From positions 1 through 43,890 of the forward strand of contig JAVHYA010000044.1 in the NCBI GenBank assembly GCA_031119395.1: DNA of 43,890 bases. The letters are read 5' to 3'. Position numbers and translations under genes: made by a program. Under the pieces are notes generated by a model. That model saw only the letters and a list, made by a program, of their open reading frames with translations. It did not search any database and was not told the origin of the DNA. This document shows, one piece after another, positions 18,254 to 25,575 of this stretch (positions within the stretch are counted from its first letter, which is position 1; the number at the start of each line of letters is the position of its first letter). The stretch is from Pseudomonadota bacterium. Its GTDB lineage: Bacteria > Pseudomonadota > Gammaproteobacteria > Burkholderiales > Burkholderiaceae_C.

Positions 18254-18799
18254 TCACTTGGTCAGCCAGTCCTTCAGCTCGTCGGCGTGCTCTTCCTCGT
18301 CGGTCAGGATTTCCTCCAGCATGCGGCGCGTCGTCGGGTCCTTGTCGCCGATCAGCGCGATCATCTGGCGATAGCTCTCCACCGCGATGCGCTCGGCCTT
18401 GAGGTTGGCGCGCACCATGGCCTGCAGCTCCGAGGACTCGTCGTAGTCGGCATGGCTGCGCTCGAGCAGATGCGTCGGCGCGAAATCGGGCTCGCCGCCC
18501 AGCTGGACGATGCGCTCGGCGATCTTGTCGGCGTGCGCCGACTCCTCGTTGGCGTGGACCAGGAATTCGTCCGCGATGGCCGGGGACGACACGCCGCTGG
18601 CGGTGAAGTAGTGTCGCTTGTAGCGCAGCACGCAGACCAGCTCGGTGGCCAGGGCATCGTTGAGCAGCTTGACGATGTCGTCGCGCCAGGGGCCGTAGCT
18701 GGGCGTCACGGCGCCTTCGTCCAGCTCCTTGCCGGCGGCCTCGATGGCGCGCTCGTCGAGCTGCAGGCGCTGGGCGCCCTCGGGTTTGTTGGCGTTCAT
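18254..18799 (-). CDS. Ferritin-like (bacterioferritin/Dps-related) protein
   Basis: The 181-residue product has a four-helix ferritin-like domain with one carboxylate ligand per helix pattern: ATELVCVLRYKRHYF, HANEESAHADKIAERI (ExxH), KAERIAVESYRQMI and TDEEEHADELKDWL (ExxH). This indicates a di-iron site for iron storage or peroxide removal. The first 35 residues are a variable extension. GAAAGGAT precedes the ATG, which overlaps the upstream stop (ATGA). It is the last gene of the five-gene minus-strand operon and ends before a strong terminator. Confidence 0.88.
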   Translation of the reverse strand: MNANKPEGAQRLQLDERAIEAAGKELDEGAVTPSYGPWRDDIVKLLNDALATELVCVLRYKRHYFTASGVSSPAIADEFLVHANEESAHADKIAERIVQLGGEPDFAPTHLLERSHADYDESSELQAMVRANLKAERIAVESYRQMIALIGDKDPTTRRMLEEILTDEEEHADELKDWLTK

Positions 18800-19254
18800 G
18801 GTTCTTGATCCTTTCGTGGGGTGGGGTTCTTCTTGTGCATCAGGGTGGTCACGACGTCGGCGACATCGGAGGTCTTGAGCACCATCGCCAGCAGCGCCGT
18901 GGCCGACAGCAGGCGCCATGGCCTTGCCACCACCAGCACGGCGCCTGTCGCCGCGGCTGCGAGCATCAACTGGGCAGGCTGTTCGCGCGCCCGCCGTTCC
19001 AGCGCGGGGCGTGCCAGCTGCAGCACGGCATTGGCCGGGTGCCGCCGCCACCAGCGCTCGGCCACCCGCCGTCCGAGCGGCCACCAGGGCACCGCTGCGG
19101 CCCAACCCACAGGTTTGGATTGAGGCCGATGCGCGTCGATCGATGGCGGTTCAACCGGCGGTGGCGCGTCGCCGGACAGCTCGGCCAGCAGTGCGGCACG
19201 AGAAGCAGCGAGGCGTTCCTGGGGCGGACGGGTGGCGGGGCGCCGGTCAACCAT
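18796..19254 (-). CDS. Small membrane-associated protein in YqjK position
   Basis: The 152-residue product is not recognised by sequence. Residues about 10-30 contain RPPQERLAASRAALLAEL, an arginine/alanine helix, followed by a Pro-rich linker and basic segments. A hydrophobic stretch at about residues 103-135 (LMLAAAATGAVLVVARPW, then LLSATALLAMVL) could be one or two membrane passes. It follows the holin-family gene with an 8-nt overlap, the place that yqjK holds after yqjD-yqjE in enterics; that analogy is positional. Its stop overlaps the ferritin start. Confidence 0.75.
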   Translation of the reverse strand: MVDRRPATRPPQERLAASRAALLAELSGDAPPPVEPPSIDAHRPQSKPVGWAAAVPWWPLGRRVAERWWRRHPANAVLQLARPALERRAREQPAQLMLAAAATGAVLVVARPWRLLSATALLAMVLKTSDVADVVTTLMHKKNPTPRKDQEP

Positions 19255-19627
19255 GGCGACGCTCCTGCAACGCACGCAGGGCGCGCACGTCCACCTGGAA
19301 CTGCGCGCCGAGTTCGTCGAAACCGTGGAAGGACGCGGGCCGCAGGGCGATCCATGCGCCCAGCATCGCCAGTACCACTGCCACGCCGGGCACCACCACC
19401 AGCACCCAGGAGAACTGGGCATGGAGCACGCCCAGCATGACGGCGGTGCCCATGAGGCACAGCGCCGTCAGCGCACTGACTGCAGCCACCGCGCCGGCGA
19501 TGAGGCGGGCCACCACACCGTGCGTGGCGGTCGCCAGTTCATCGCGCACCAGGGCGCCGTAGTTGGCGGCGTGCTCCGCGAGCAGGTCGGGATGCCGCAG
19601 TGCCGCCGAAAAGAGAGGATGCCACAT
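19247..19627 (-). CDS. Phage-holin-superfamily membrane protein (YqjE-like)
   Basis: The 126-residue product has a soluble N-terminus with a YGALVRDELATATHGVV amphipathic helix, then two strong transmembrane segments (AVAAVSALTALCLMGTAVML and WVLVVVPGVAVVLAMLGAWI). This is the layout of the holin_3_6/YqjE group, which despite the name is usually found in stress operons rather than prophages. The ATG at 19627 precedes the first conserved helix; the frame is open further upstream. It is the third gene of the operon, between the DUF883 gene and the YqjK-positioned gene. Confidence 0.82.
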   Translation of the reverse strand: MWHPLFSAALRHPDLLAEHAANYGALVRDELATATHGVVARLIAGAVAAVSALTALCLMGTAVMLGVLHAQFSWVLVVVPGVAVVLAMLGAWIALRPASFHGFDELGAQFQVDVRALRALQERRHG

Positions 19628-19655
19628 GGCGGCGCAGCGACGGCTGGACGATCGA

Positions 19656-20033
19656 TCAGTAGTCGTCGCGGCTGCGGCGGGTCGCCAGGACCAGCAGGGC
19701 CGTGATGGCCGCACCGGCCGCGGCAGCCACCAGCACCGAACGCACGGGCTGGTCGGCGATGTAGCGGGTGGTCACCTGGGCGGCCTCGCCGAAGCGTTCC
19801 TGGGCGCGCACGCCGGTCTTCGAAGCGGCTTCGAGGCCGCGCTGGACGGCCTGCTGCACGCGCGAGGCGATCTGCTCGACCGCGGGCTCCATGTCGCTGC
19901 GCAGGCTGCGCACCTTCTGACCGGCCGCATCGACCGCGTTCTGCGCATATGCGCGGGTGCTGTCGACGGCGTCCTGTGCGGTGCTGCGCAGGTCGTCGGC
20001 CAGTTGCGAGGGGGTCTTGGCGGTCGAGTTCAT
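19656..20033 (-). CDS. DUF883 (ElaB/YqjD-like) protein
   Basis: The 125-residue protein has a long amphipathic helical body rich in Ala/Asp/Gln. It ends in one C-terminal transmembrane helix (VRSVLVAAAAGAAITALLVL at about residues 96-115) and an RRSRDDY tail, preceded by YIADQP. This is the signature of DUF883 proteins such as ElaB and YqjD, C-tail-anchored inner-membrane proteins that bind ribosomes in stationary phase in E. coli. Only the family is seen here; ribosome binding is inferred. AAAGGAAG precedes the ATG. Confidence 0.9.
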   Translation of the reverse strand: MNSTAKTPSQLADDLRSTAQDAVDSTRAYAQNAVDAAGQKVRSLRSDMEPAVEQIASRVQQAVQRGLEAASKTGVRAQERFGEAAQVTTRYIADQPVRSVLVAAAAGAAITALLVLATRRSRDDY

Positions 20034-20082
20034 GAAACTTCCTTTGCTACGAATAACGGATGAAAAGGGGAGCGCTTGGATG

Positions 20083-20256
20083 CTATCGCGCCTGGCCGCG
20101 GCGCATCAGCCCCGCGATGAAGCTGGCGATCGTCAAGATGGCGAAGATCACGAAAAGAAGTTTGGCGATGCCGACAGCGCCAGCGGCGATGCCCCCGAAG
20201 CCGAACAGTGCAGCCACCAGGGCGATGACGAGAAAGACGACGGTGTAGTGCAGCAT
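20083..20256 (-). CDS. DUF1328 small membrane protein
   Basis: The 57-residue protein consists of two hydrophobic helices: [20 protein letters not shown], then [20 protein letters not shown]. This is the typical DUF1328 (YtjA) pattern. Its function is unknown; such genes are common in stress-responsive sets. The ATG at 20256 follows AGAGGAG at the right distance. It is the first gene of the minus-strand operon and carries the operon's candidate promoter 80-140 nt upstream. Confidence 0.9.
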   Translation of the reverse strand: MLHYTVVFLVIALVAALFGFGGIAAGAVGIAKLLFVIFAILTIASFIAGLMRRGQAR

Positions 20257-20338
20257 GCGGCGCTCCTCTGTTGGATGGATGGGCTCCGGAACCAAGCGCA
20301 GCCGAGGGCGGGAGCGGTCAGTACCAAGCGATGCACAG

Positions 20339-20395
20339 AGCTTAGAAGCGGTGCCCCGCGGCCCCTGTCAGCAGCCGAGGGGACGGCCCGTAGGA
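20339..20395 (-). promoter_or_regulatory. Candidate promoter of the DUF1328-ferritin operon with TCCTAC box
   Basis: On the minus strand TCCTAC starts at 20395 and TAAGCT starts at 20344, exactly 51 nt apart as in the csbD promoter. Initiation would be at about 20332, giving a leader of about 75 nt. It sits in the 169-bp gap 20257-20425, which otherwise shows no gene. Confidence 0.45.
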
Positions 20396-20425
20396 AAGCA
20401 CCGAATCGGCCTGTTGATGCGAGGT

Positions 20426-21772
20426 TCAGAGTGCGCGAGTGGGCAGCATGGCCTGCAGGCGCGTGCCCTCGCCGGGTGCCGAATTCACCGTGAGCTTCCC
20501 GCCGGCCGCCTCGACGCGGTGGCGCATGCCCGCCAGCCCGTGGGTCGACGGGCGTGCGCGCTGGACGTCGAAGCCGCGGCCGTTGTCGGTGACTTCGACG
20601 ATCAGGTGGTTGTCGTAGTTCTTCAGCACGATCGTCGCTTCGGTGGCCTCGGCGTACTTGCCGATGTTGGTCAGGCCCTCCTGGATCATGCGGTAGACCG
20701 TGAGCTGGCGTGCCTCGTCGATGACGACCGGCTCGAGCACCATCTCCACCTGGATCCCCGAGCGGTCGGCGAACTCGCGCCCCAGGATCTCCAGCGAGGC
20801 CACGAGGCCGAGATTCGACAGCGACGACGGCCGCAGGTCTTCGATGATGCGGCGCTTCAGCGCGATGCCGGAATTGAGCAGCTCGGTCAGGTGCTGCAGC
20901 CGCTGGATGGCCTCGGGCGCGTCGGCCAGCCGCGACTTGAGCCGGGCGACGTCGAGCTTGGCCGCCGTGAGCAGGGCGCCCAGTTCGTCGTGCAGTTCGC
21001 GCGCGAGAAAGCCGCGCTCGGTCTCGCGCACTTCCTGCAGGTGGGTGGCGAGTTCGGCCAGGGAGGCGGTGCGCTCGCGGACCTCGGCCTCGAGGGTGTT
21101 GCGTTCGCGCTGAAGCGCCAGCTGCTGGCGTTCGCCCGCCGACTGCAGGGCATGGGTCTGCCGCAAGTACAGGAAAAACGCGAGCAGCCCGGCCAGTGCG
21201 ATGAGGCCGATGCCCGCGCGCGCCAGCGCCAGTGCCCGCGCGATCTGTTCCCGGCCGGCCTGGAGCGACCGGTCGCTCAGGGCCGTCAGCGCCGCGGCCT
21301 GCTCCCGGATGCGGATCATCTCCTCGCGGCCCACGTCGGTGGTCAGCACGAACCTGGAGGCATCGGCCTTGCCTTCGCGCGTGAGTCGCAGGCTCATGTC
21401 CATCTCGGCGAGCTTGCGGGAGAGATGGTCGGCCAGTTGCGCCAGCTGTATCTGTTCCGCCGGCCGGCCCGCATAGAGGACGCGCAGGCGGGCCAGATGA
21501 ACGCCGATGTCCTGGATCGCGCTGTCGTAGGGCTCGCGGTAGCGCGCCTCGCCGGTCAGCAGGTAGCCGCGCTGGCCGGTCTCGGCATCGAGCACGTCCT
21601 GCAGAAGCGCATTGATCGCGAAGCGCGCCTCCTGCGCCTGGCTGATCTCGGCCAGGGCCTTGGTCGACTGGCGGTAGCCCGCCTCGTTGATGCCCGCGAG
21701 CACGAGGGCGGCGAGCAGCGCCAATCCCAGGCTCCAGACCAGCTTCGAGAACAACAACCGGCGCTTCAACAT
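20426..21772 (-). CDS. CHASE3 sensor histidine kinase (NarL/DesK-type)
   Basis: The 448-residue product has TM1 at about residues 12-28 and a periplasmic CHASE3 domain at about 40-178 containing DAETGQRGYLLTGEARY. TM2 is at about 186-204, followed by a coiled coil to about 250. The HisKA_3 dimerisation domain has the phosphorylated histidine H261 in RELHDELGALLT. The ATPase domain is at about 350-445 (QEGLTNIGKYA N-box, DNGRGFD, THGLAGMRHRVEAAGG). HisKA_3 kinases pair with LuxR-type regulators, and one is encoded divergently 103 nt away. The signal is unknown. Confidence 0.95.
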   Translation of the reverse strand: MLKRRLLFSKLVWSLGLALLAALVLAGINEAGYRQSTKALAEISQAQEARFAINALLQDVLDAETGQRGYLLTGEARYREPYDSAIQDIGVHLARLRVLYAGRPAEQIQLAQLADHLSRKLAEMDMSLRLTREGKADASRFVLTTDVGREEMIRIREQAAALTALSDRSLQAGREQIARALALARAGIGLIALAGLLAFFLYLRQTHALQSAGERQQLALQRERNTLEAEVRERTASLAELATHLQEVRETERGFLARELHDELGALLTAAKLDVARLKSRLADAPEAIQRLQHLTELLNSGIALKRRIIEDLRPSSLSNLGLVASLEILGREFADRSGIQVEMVLEPVVIDEARQLTVYRMIQEGLTNIGKYAEATEATIVLKNYDNHLIVEVTDNGRGFDVQRARPSTHGLAGMRHRVEAAGGKLTVNSAPGEGTRLQAMLPTRAL

Positions 21773-21875
21773 GCCATCGAATCCGTCACGCGAACAATTT
21801 CATGAATAATGGTTAACAACTTATTCGCGGCTTGGGATGGCGCAGCGATGTGCCACCTGATGGAGAGAGCGACAG

Positions 21876-22508
21876 ATGATCAAGATCGGCATTGTGGACG
21901 ACCACGCGATCGTGCGGTCCGGGTTGAAGCAGTTTTTCTCCGAGCACGTGGACCTGCGCGTGGTGGGTGAGGCATCCACCGGGCGCGAGGCCATCGAGCT
22001 CGTGAGGACCACCGAGCTCGATGTGCTGGTCATGGACCTGTCGATGCCCGGGCAGAGCGGCATCGACGCGCTGGCGATGATCCGTGCCAAGGCGCCCGAC
22101 GTCGGCATCCTGATCCTCAGCGGCTACCCCGAGGAGCACTACGCGATGAACCTCATCCGCCAGGGCGCTTCGGGGTACCTCAACAAGGACTGCGAGCCGC
22201 TGGAGATCGTCAACGCGATCCGCACCATCGCCATGGGCCGGCGCTACATCACGCCGGCGGTGGCCGAGCTGCTGGCGCGCCAACTCGATCGCAAGGACGA
22301 CGCGGCGCCGCATGAGCAACTGTCCGAGCGGGAGTTCCAGGTCTTTCTCAAGCTGGCCAAGGGCGAGACGGCGGGCGAGATCGCCAAGACCCTGTCGCTG
22401 TCCGTGAAGACGGTGAGCACCTACCGCACGCGGCTGATGGAAAAGATGAACCTGTCGTCCAACAGCGACCTGACCTACTACGCCCTGAAGAACAAGCTCA
22501 TCGACTGA
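21876..22508 (+). CDS. LuxR/NarL-family response regulator
   Basis: The 210-residue product has an N-terminal receiver domain with acidic pocket D8/D9, phosphoacceptor D54 (VMDLSMPG), S82 and K104. A LuxR-type helix-turn-helix lies at about 148-195 (LSEREFQVFLKLAKGET, then IAKTLSLSVKTVSTYRTRL). It is the expected partner of the divergent CHASE3 kinase. The 103-bp gap between them is AT-richer than its surroundings and probably holds both promoters. GGAGAGAG precedes the ATG. Confidence 0.96.
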   Translation: MIKIGIVDDHAIVRSGLKQFFSEHVDLRVVGEASTGREAIELVRTTELDVLVMDLSMPGQSGIDALAMIRAKAPDVGILILSGYPEEHYAMNLIRQGASGYLNKDCEPLEIVNAIRTIAMGRRYITPAVAELLARQLDRKDDAAPHEQLSEREFQVFLKLAKGETAGEIAKTLSLSVKTVSTYRTRLMEKMNLSSNSDLTYYALKNKLID

Positions 22509-22557
22509 GCCACGGGGCCGTGACATTCGCGGCCGACTTGGCGGCGCCCACCGTGCC

Positions 22558-22965
22558 TCAGGGCCTCGGGGCGCTGGCCGTCGCGGTCTGCTGGCTGTGC
22601 GCAATGCAGAAGTCGACCAATGCGTCGATCTCGTTGGACTTGTCGAAGACGGCGTCCACGCCCAGCTGGGCGCAGCGCTTGCGGATGTCGGGGGTCGCGT
22701 AGTTGCTCAGCACCACCACCTTCTGCTGCGGGCCCCGGGTGGCGCAGGCTTGCAGCACGCCCAGTCCGCTGCCTTGCTTCAGGAACAGGTCCACGATCGC
22801 CAGCTGCCAGTCGTTGGCATGGTCGCGAAGCCAGCGGCGTGCGTCGTTCTCCGTCTCGGCGAAGCCGACGGCGTTCACCTCCGTCAGCTCTTCCAGCGTG
22901 CCGACCAGGTTTTCGCGAATCGTGAGGTTGTCCTCGACGATGTAGGTGTTGAGTCGTTGGCTCAT
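22558..22965 (-). CDS. Receiver-only response regulator
   Basis: The 135-residue product is a stand-alone receiver domain: acidic pair E11/D12, phosphoacceptor D59 (AIVDLFLKQGSG), S87 (VVVLSNYA) and K109 (FDKSNE) are in place. There is no output domain, only an Ala/Thr/Pro tail, so it may act in a phosphorelay, as a phosphate sink or through protein contact. A GTG at 22977 would add MLGA; ATG 22965 is used because the fold begins right after it, but its ribosome site is poor. It converges on the LuxR regulator. Confidence 0.85.
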   Translation of the reverse strand: MSQRLNTYIVEDNLTIRENLVGTLEELTEVNAVGFAETENDARRWLRDHANDWQLAIVDLFLKQGSGLGVLQACATRGPQQKVVVLSNYATPDIRKRCAQLGVDAVFDKSNEIDALVDFCIAHSQQTATASAPRP

Positions 22966-23040
22966 GGCTCCGAGCACAGGATTCGAGCCCGCGCCATTCC
23001 CCGCAGCTGATTTGCCTCAGTCTGTAAAACCATGGTCTGC

Positions 23041-23098
23041 ATGCTACGGCCTTGCACCGCGCTTGGCATGCAAGGTTCGGCGGCTTGAAGTTGTAGGA
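23041..23098 (-). promoter_or_regulatory. Candidate promoter of the receiver gene with TCCTAC box
   Basis: On the minus strand TCCTAC starts at 23098 and TAGCAT at 23046, 52 nt apart, close to the 51-nt spacing in front of csbD and the DUF1328 gene. The inverted repeat at 23050-23075 lies between the two elements. Confidence 0.4.
23050..23075. repeat. 7-bp inverted repeat, possible operator
   Basis: CCTTGCA and TGCAAGG are perfect inverted copies separated by 12 nt, in the divergent gap between the receiver gene and the small exported-peptide gene. The length and spacing would suit a dimeric regulator; chance is possible. Confidence 0.4.
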
Positions 23099-23287
23099 GC
23101 GGTCCCACATCCGGCCGGGTGCTGGCGCAGGTAGGCGTCGCCGCACACGGTCTGCCGTGCGAGGCTGACCGCGGTCGAGACAGGGCTTTCCTACGCTCCC
23201 GACATCGCCAGCGGCGTGATGGCGGTCGGCTCTCATCGACCACAACGCCGCTCGGTTCCACACCACACGACGAGAAGGACCCATGCC

Positions 23288-23449
23288 ATGAAAGCTGTTG
23301 CCGGCTACGTGATCGCAGGCGTGCTTGCGCTGGCAGCAGCGTTGGCGATGGTGCAGGGGGAGGCCGGCATGGCCGAGGTGCACGTGGCCAACGCGGCGCG
23401 TGGCGATGCGATGTTGTCCGTGGACTGGCTGTGGCCTTCCGAACGCTGA
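23288..23449 (+). CDS. Small exported or membrane peptide (53 aa)
   Basis: The 53-residue product begins MKAVAGYVIAGVLALAAALA, a signal peptide or single membrane anchor, and ends in a short polar part with DAMLSVDWLWPSER. AGAAGGA stands 7-8 nt before the ATG. The gene lies 11 nt before the AsmA-family gene and probably shares its transcript. I do not recognise a family; short length makes the call moderate. A TCCTAC box occurs 99 nt upstream of its ATG. Confidence 0.6.
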   Translation: MKAVAGYVIAGVLALAAALAMVQGEAGMAEVHVANAARGDAMLSVDWLWPSER

Positions 23450-23460
23450 GGCCCCGCTCG

Positions 23461-25494
23461 ATGGACGGCGCGACGGCACACGCATCCTCCCGTTCGGCCC
23501 GCGTGGCCAGGCATGTCCTGCTCGCGTTGGCCGTCTTCCTCGTCGCGCTGGTCCTGTTGGTGATCTTCTTCCCGTGGGACATGCTGCGCGGCCCGATCAA
23601 CCGCTACGTGAGCGAGAAGACCGGCCGGCATTTCGAGATCACGCGCCGGCTCGACGTCAGCCTGGGTCTTCGCCAGGCCACCGTTCACCTGGACGGCATC
23701 GAGTTCGCCAACCCGTCATGGGCCCGGGCGCCCTACCTGGTGAAGGCCGAGCGTGCGGACATCGACCTGCGCCTGTGGCCGCTGCTGCGCGGTGAGGTCA
23801 TCCTGCCCGGTGTGCGCCTGGCAGGCCCGCAGCTGGGCTTGCAGATGGAAGCCGATGGCCGCCGGACCTGGGCGTTCGGCAAGGGCGATGCGGGCGAGGG
23901 CGGCAAGGGCACCGTGCCCACCATCGGACTGCTGCAGGTCGACAACGGCGCCCTGGACTTCCTGGCGCCGCCCTATGGCGTCGACCTGCAGGCGCAATTC
24001 AGCTTCGATCCGCAGCGAGGCGAGATGCCCCTGGCCTACAGCATGCAGGGCCGCTATCAGCGGCAGCCCCTCAAGGCCGAGGGGCGCACCGGCAATGTCC
24101 TGCAGCTCGACCAGACCGGCCAGCCGCCGTTCCCGATCGAGATCAAGGCGACGGCGGGGCGTACGCGTTTCGATGCCAAGGGCACCGTGGGATCGCTGTC
24201 CGACCTGGACGGCATCGATGCACGCTTCGAGCTGAAAGGGCAGACCCTGGGCGACCTGTACCCGCTGCTGGGCGTGGCGCTGCCCCAGACCTCGCCCTAC
24301 GCGGTGCGCGGGCAGGTGCGCAAGCAAGCGAAGCAATGGCAGGTGTCGTCGCTCGCGGGCCGGCTGGGCCTGTCGGACATCTCGGGCGAACTGAGCTTCG
24401 ACCAGGGCGCGGCGACGCCCAAGCTCAGTGGCACGCTCGGTTCGAAGGTGATGGACATGGACGACCTGGGGCCGCTGATCGGCCTGCCGCCCACCGAGCG
24501 CAGCGCCAAGGCGGTCGAGGGCGTGGCACCGCCACCCACCGTCGAGCAGGTGCAGCGCCGCCGCGGCGACGGCAAGGTCCTGCCGACGGCTCCGCTGGAT
24601 TTCGAGCGCCTGCGTGCCATGAACGCCGACGTGCGCTACACGGCGGAGCGCATCCGCAACGTGCGCGACATTCCGCTGGACCGTGGCAGCGTGCATGTGA
24701 CGCTGCAGGACGCGGTGCTCACCCTCGATCCGCTGGACCTCGGCGTCGCGGGCGGCAAGATCGCCGGCGCGATCCGCATCGGCGCCGCCAGCCAGCCGGC
24801 GGACATTCGCGCGGCGCTCGACCTGCGCGCGCTGCAGCTGGCGCGCCTGGTGCCCAAGCTGGAGGCCTCGGGCAACAGCGTCGGGCGCATCGACGGGCGG
24901 ATCAACATCTCCGGCGCCGGCAGTTCCGTCGCCACCTGGCTCGGCGGCGCGTCGGGCGACGTGGCCCTGCTGATGGGCGCCGGCCAGTTCGGCAACCTGC
25001 TGCCGGTGTTCGCGACGCTGGTGGGCGGCGACATCCTCAAGTTCCTGGTGCGCGGCGACAAGGACGTGCAGCTGCGCTGCGCGGCGGTCGCCTTCGACGT
25101 GGACAAGGGCGTCATGAACGGCCGCACGCTGGTGCTGGACACCAGCAACGCCGTCTTCATCGCCACCGGCCAGGCCAACCTGGCCAGGGAGACGCTGGAT
25201 TTCACGATCAGCCCGGAGCCCAAGAGCAAGAGCATCCTGTCGATCCGCACCCCGCTGACCGTGGGCGGCACCTTCGCCAACCCGCGACCCGGCGTCGAGG
25301 TGGCGCCGCTGCTGGCGCGCGCTGCGGGCGTGGTGGCGGGTGCCACGATCAACCCGCTCCTGGCACTGGCTGCCACGCTGGAAACCGGTCCGGGCAAGGA
25401 CGCGGACTGCGGCGCCGTCCTGCAGGATGCCCGCACCCCCGACAGCCGCTCGGCCAGCCAGGGGGCGGCGCGGGCCAAGGCCATCCGGCCCTGA
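23461..25494 (+). CDS. AsmA-family inner-membrane protein
   Basis: The 677-residue product has one N-terminal transmembrane segment (about residues 16-37, HVLLALAVFLVALVLLVIFF) and a long periplasmic part. The start GPINRYVSEKTGRHFEITR, then ANPSWARAPYLVKAERADI and RLWPLLRGEVILPGVRL, is the AsmA/TamB-like repeating-groove N-terminus. The C-terminal AsmA_2 region has LSIRTPLTVGGTFANPRPGV. AsmA proteins are implicated in lipid traffic between membranes and in outer-membrane homeostasis. ATG 23461 follows a short AGG site; the frame is open upstream but shows no fold there. Confidence 0.9.
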   Translation: MDGATAHASSRSARVARHVLLALAVFLVALVLLVIFFPWDMLRGPINRYVSEKTGRHFEITRRLDVSLGLRQATVHLDGIEFANPSWARAPYLVKAERADIDLRLWPLLRGEVILPGVRLAGPQLGLQMEADGRRTWAFGKGDAGEGGKGTVPTIGLLQVDNGALDFLAPPYGVDLQAQFSFDPQRGEMPLAYSMQGRYQRQPLKAEGRTGNVLQLDQTGQPPFPIEIKATAGRTRFDAKGTVGSLSDLDGIDARFELKGQTLGDLYPLLGVALPQTSPYAVRGQVRKQAKQWQVSSLAGRLGLSDISGELSFDQGAATPKLSGTLGSKVMDMDDLGPLIGLPPTERSAKAVEGVAPPPTVEQVQRRRGDGKVLPTAPLDFERLRAMNADVRYTAERIRNVRDIPLDRGSVHVTLQDAVLTLDPLDLGVAGGKIAGAIRIGAASQPADIRAALDLRALQLARLVPKLEASGNSVGRIDGRINISGAGSSVATWLGGASGDVALLMGAGQFGNLLPVFATLVGGDILKFLVRGDKDVQLRCAAVAFDVDKGVMNGRTLVLDTSNAVFIATGQANLARETLDFTISPEPKSKSILSIRTPLTVGGTFANPRPGVEVAPLLARAAGVVAGATINPLLALAATLETGPGKDADCGAVLQDARTPDSRSASQGAARAKAIRP

Positions 25495-25502
25495 ATCGCG
25501 GG

Positions 25503-25566
25503 GCTATGAACAAAAGAGGGTGCCAGCGCGCGTCCAATCTGCGCAGGCAGCTATCAATTTCGTAGC
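25503..25566 (-). repeat. Interspersed three-hairpin repeat, copy D
   Basis: Read on the minus strand it starts GCTACGAAATTGATAGCTGC and continues with GCGCAGATTGGACGCGCGCTGG. The third hairpin is degraded. It occupies most of the gap between the convergent AsmA and moeB genes, where it could act as a transcription-end element. Confidence 0.7.
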
Positions 25567-25575
25567 AGAGGCTGG

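Larger units (their letters stand above)
22966..23287. other. 322-bp divergent intergenic region
   Basis: This gap separates the minus-strand receiver gene from the plus-strand 53-aa gene. It contains two TCCTAC boxes, one facing each gene (minus 23098, plus 23189), and an inverted repeat CCTTGCA-N12-TGCAAGG at 23050-23075. I see no credible coding frame and no tRNA in it. Confidence 0.6.

Noticed and set aside
19247-19627. Prophage remnant suggested by a holin-family protein
   Set aside because: No other phage genes, integrase or att-like repeats are present; the family is common in chromosomal stress operons, and its neighbours fit that setting.
22966-23040. tRNA-like T-arm (GGCTCGAATCC on the minus strand) near 22980
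   Set aside because: No matching acceptor, D-arm or anticodon stem could be built around it on the minus strand.
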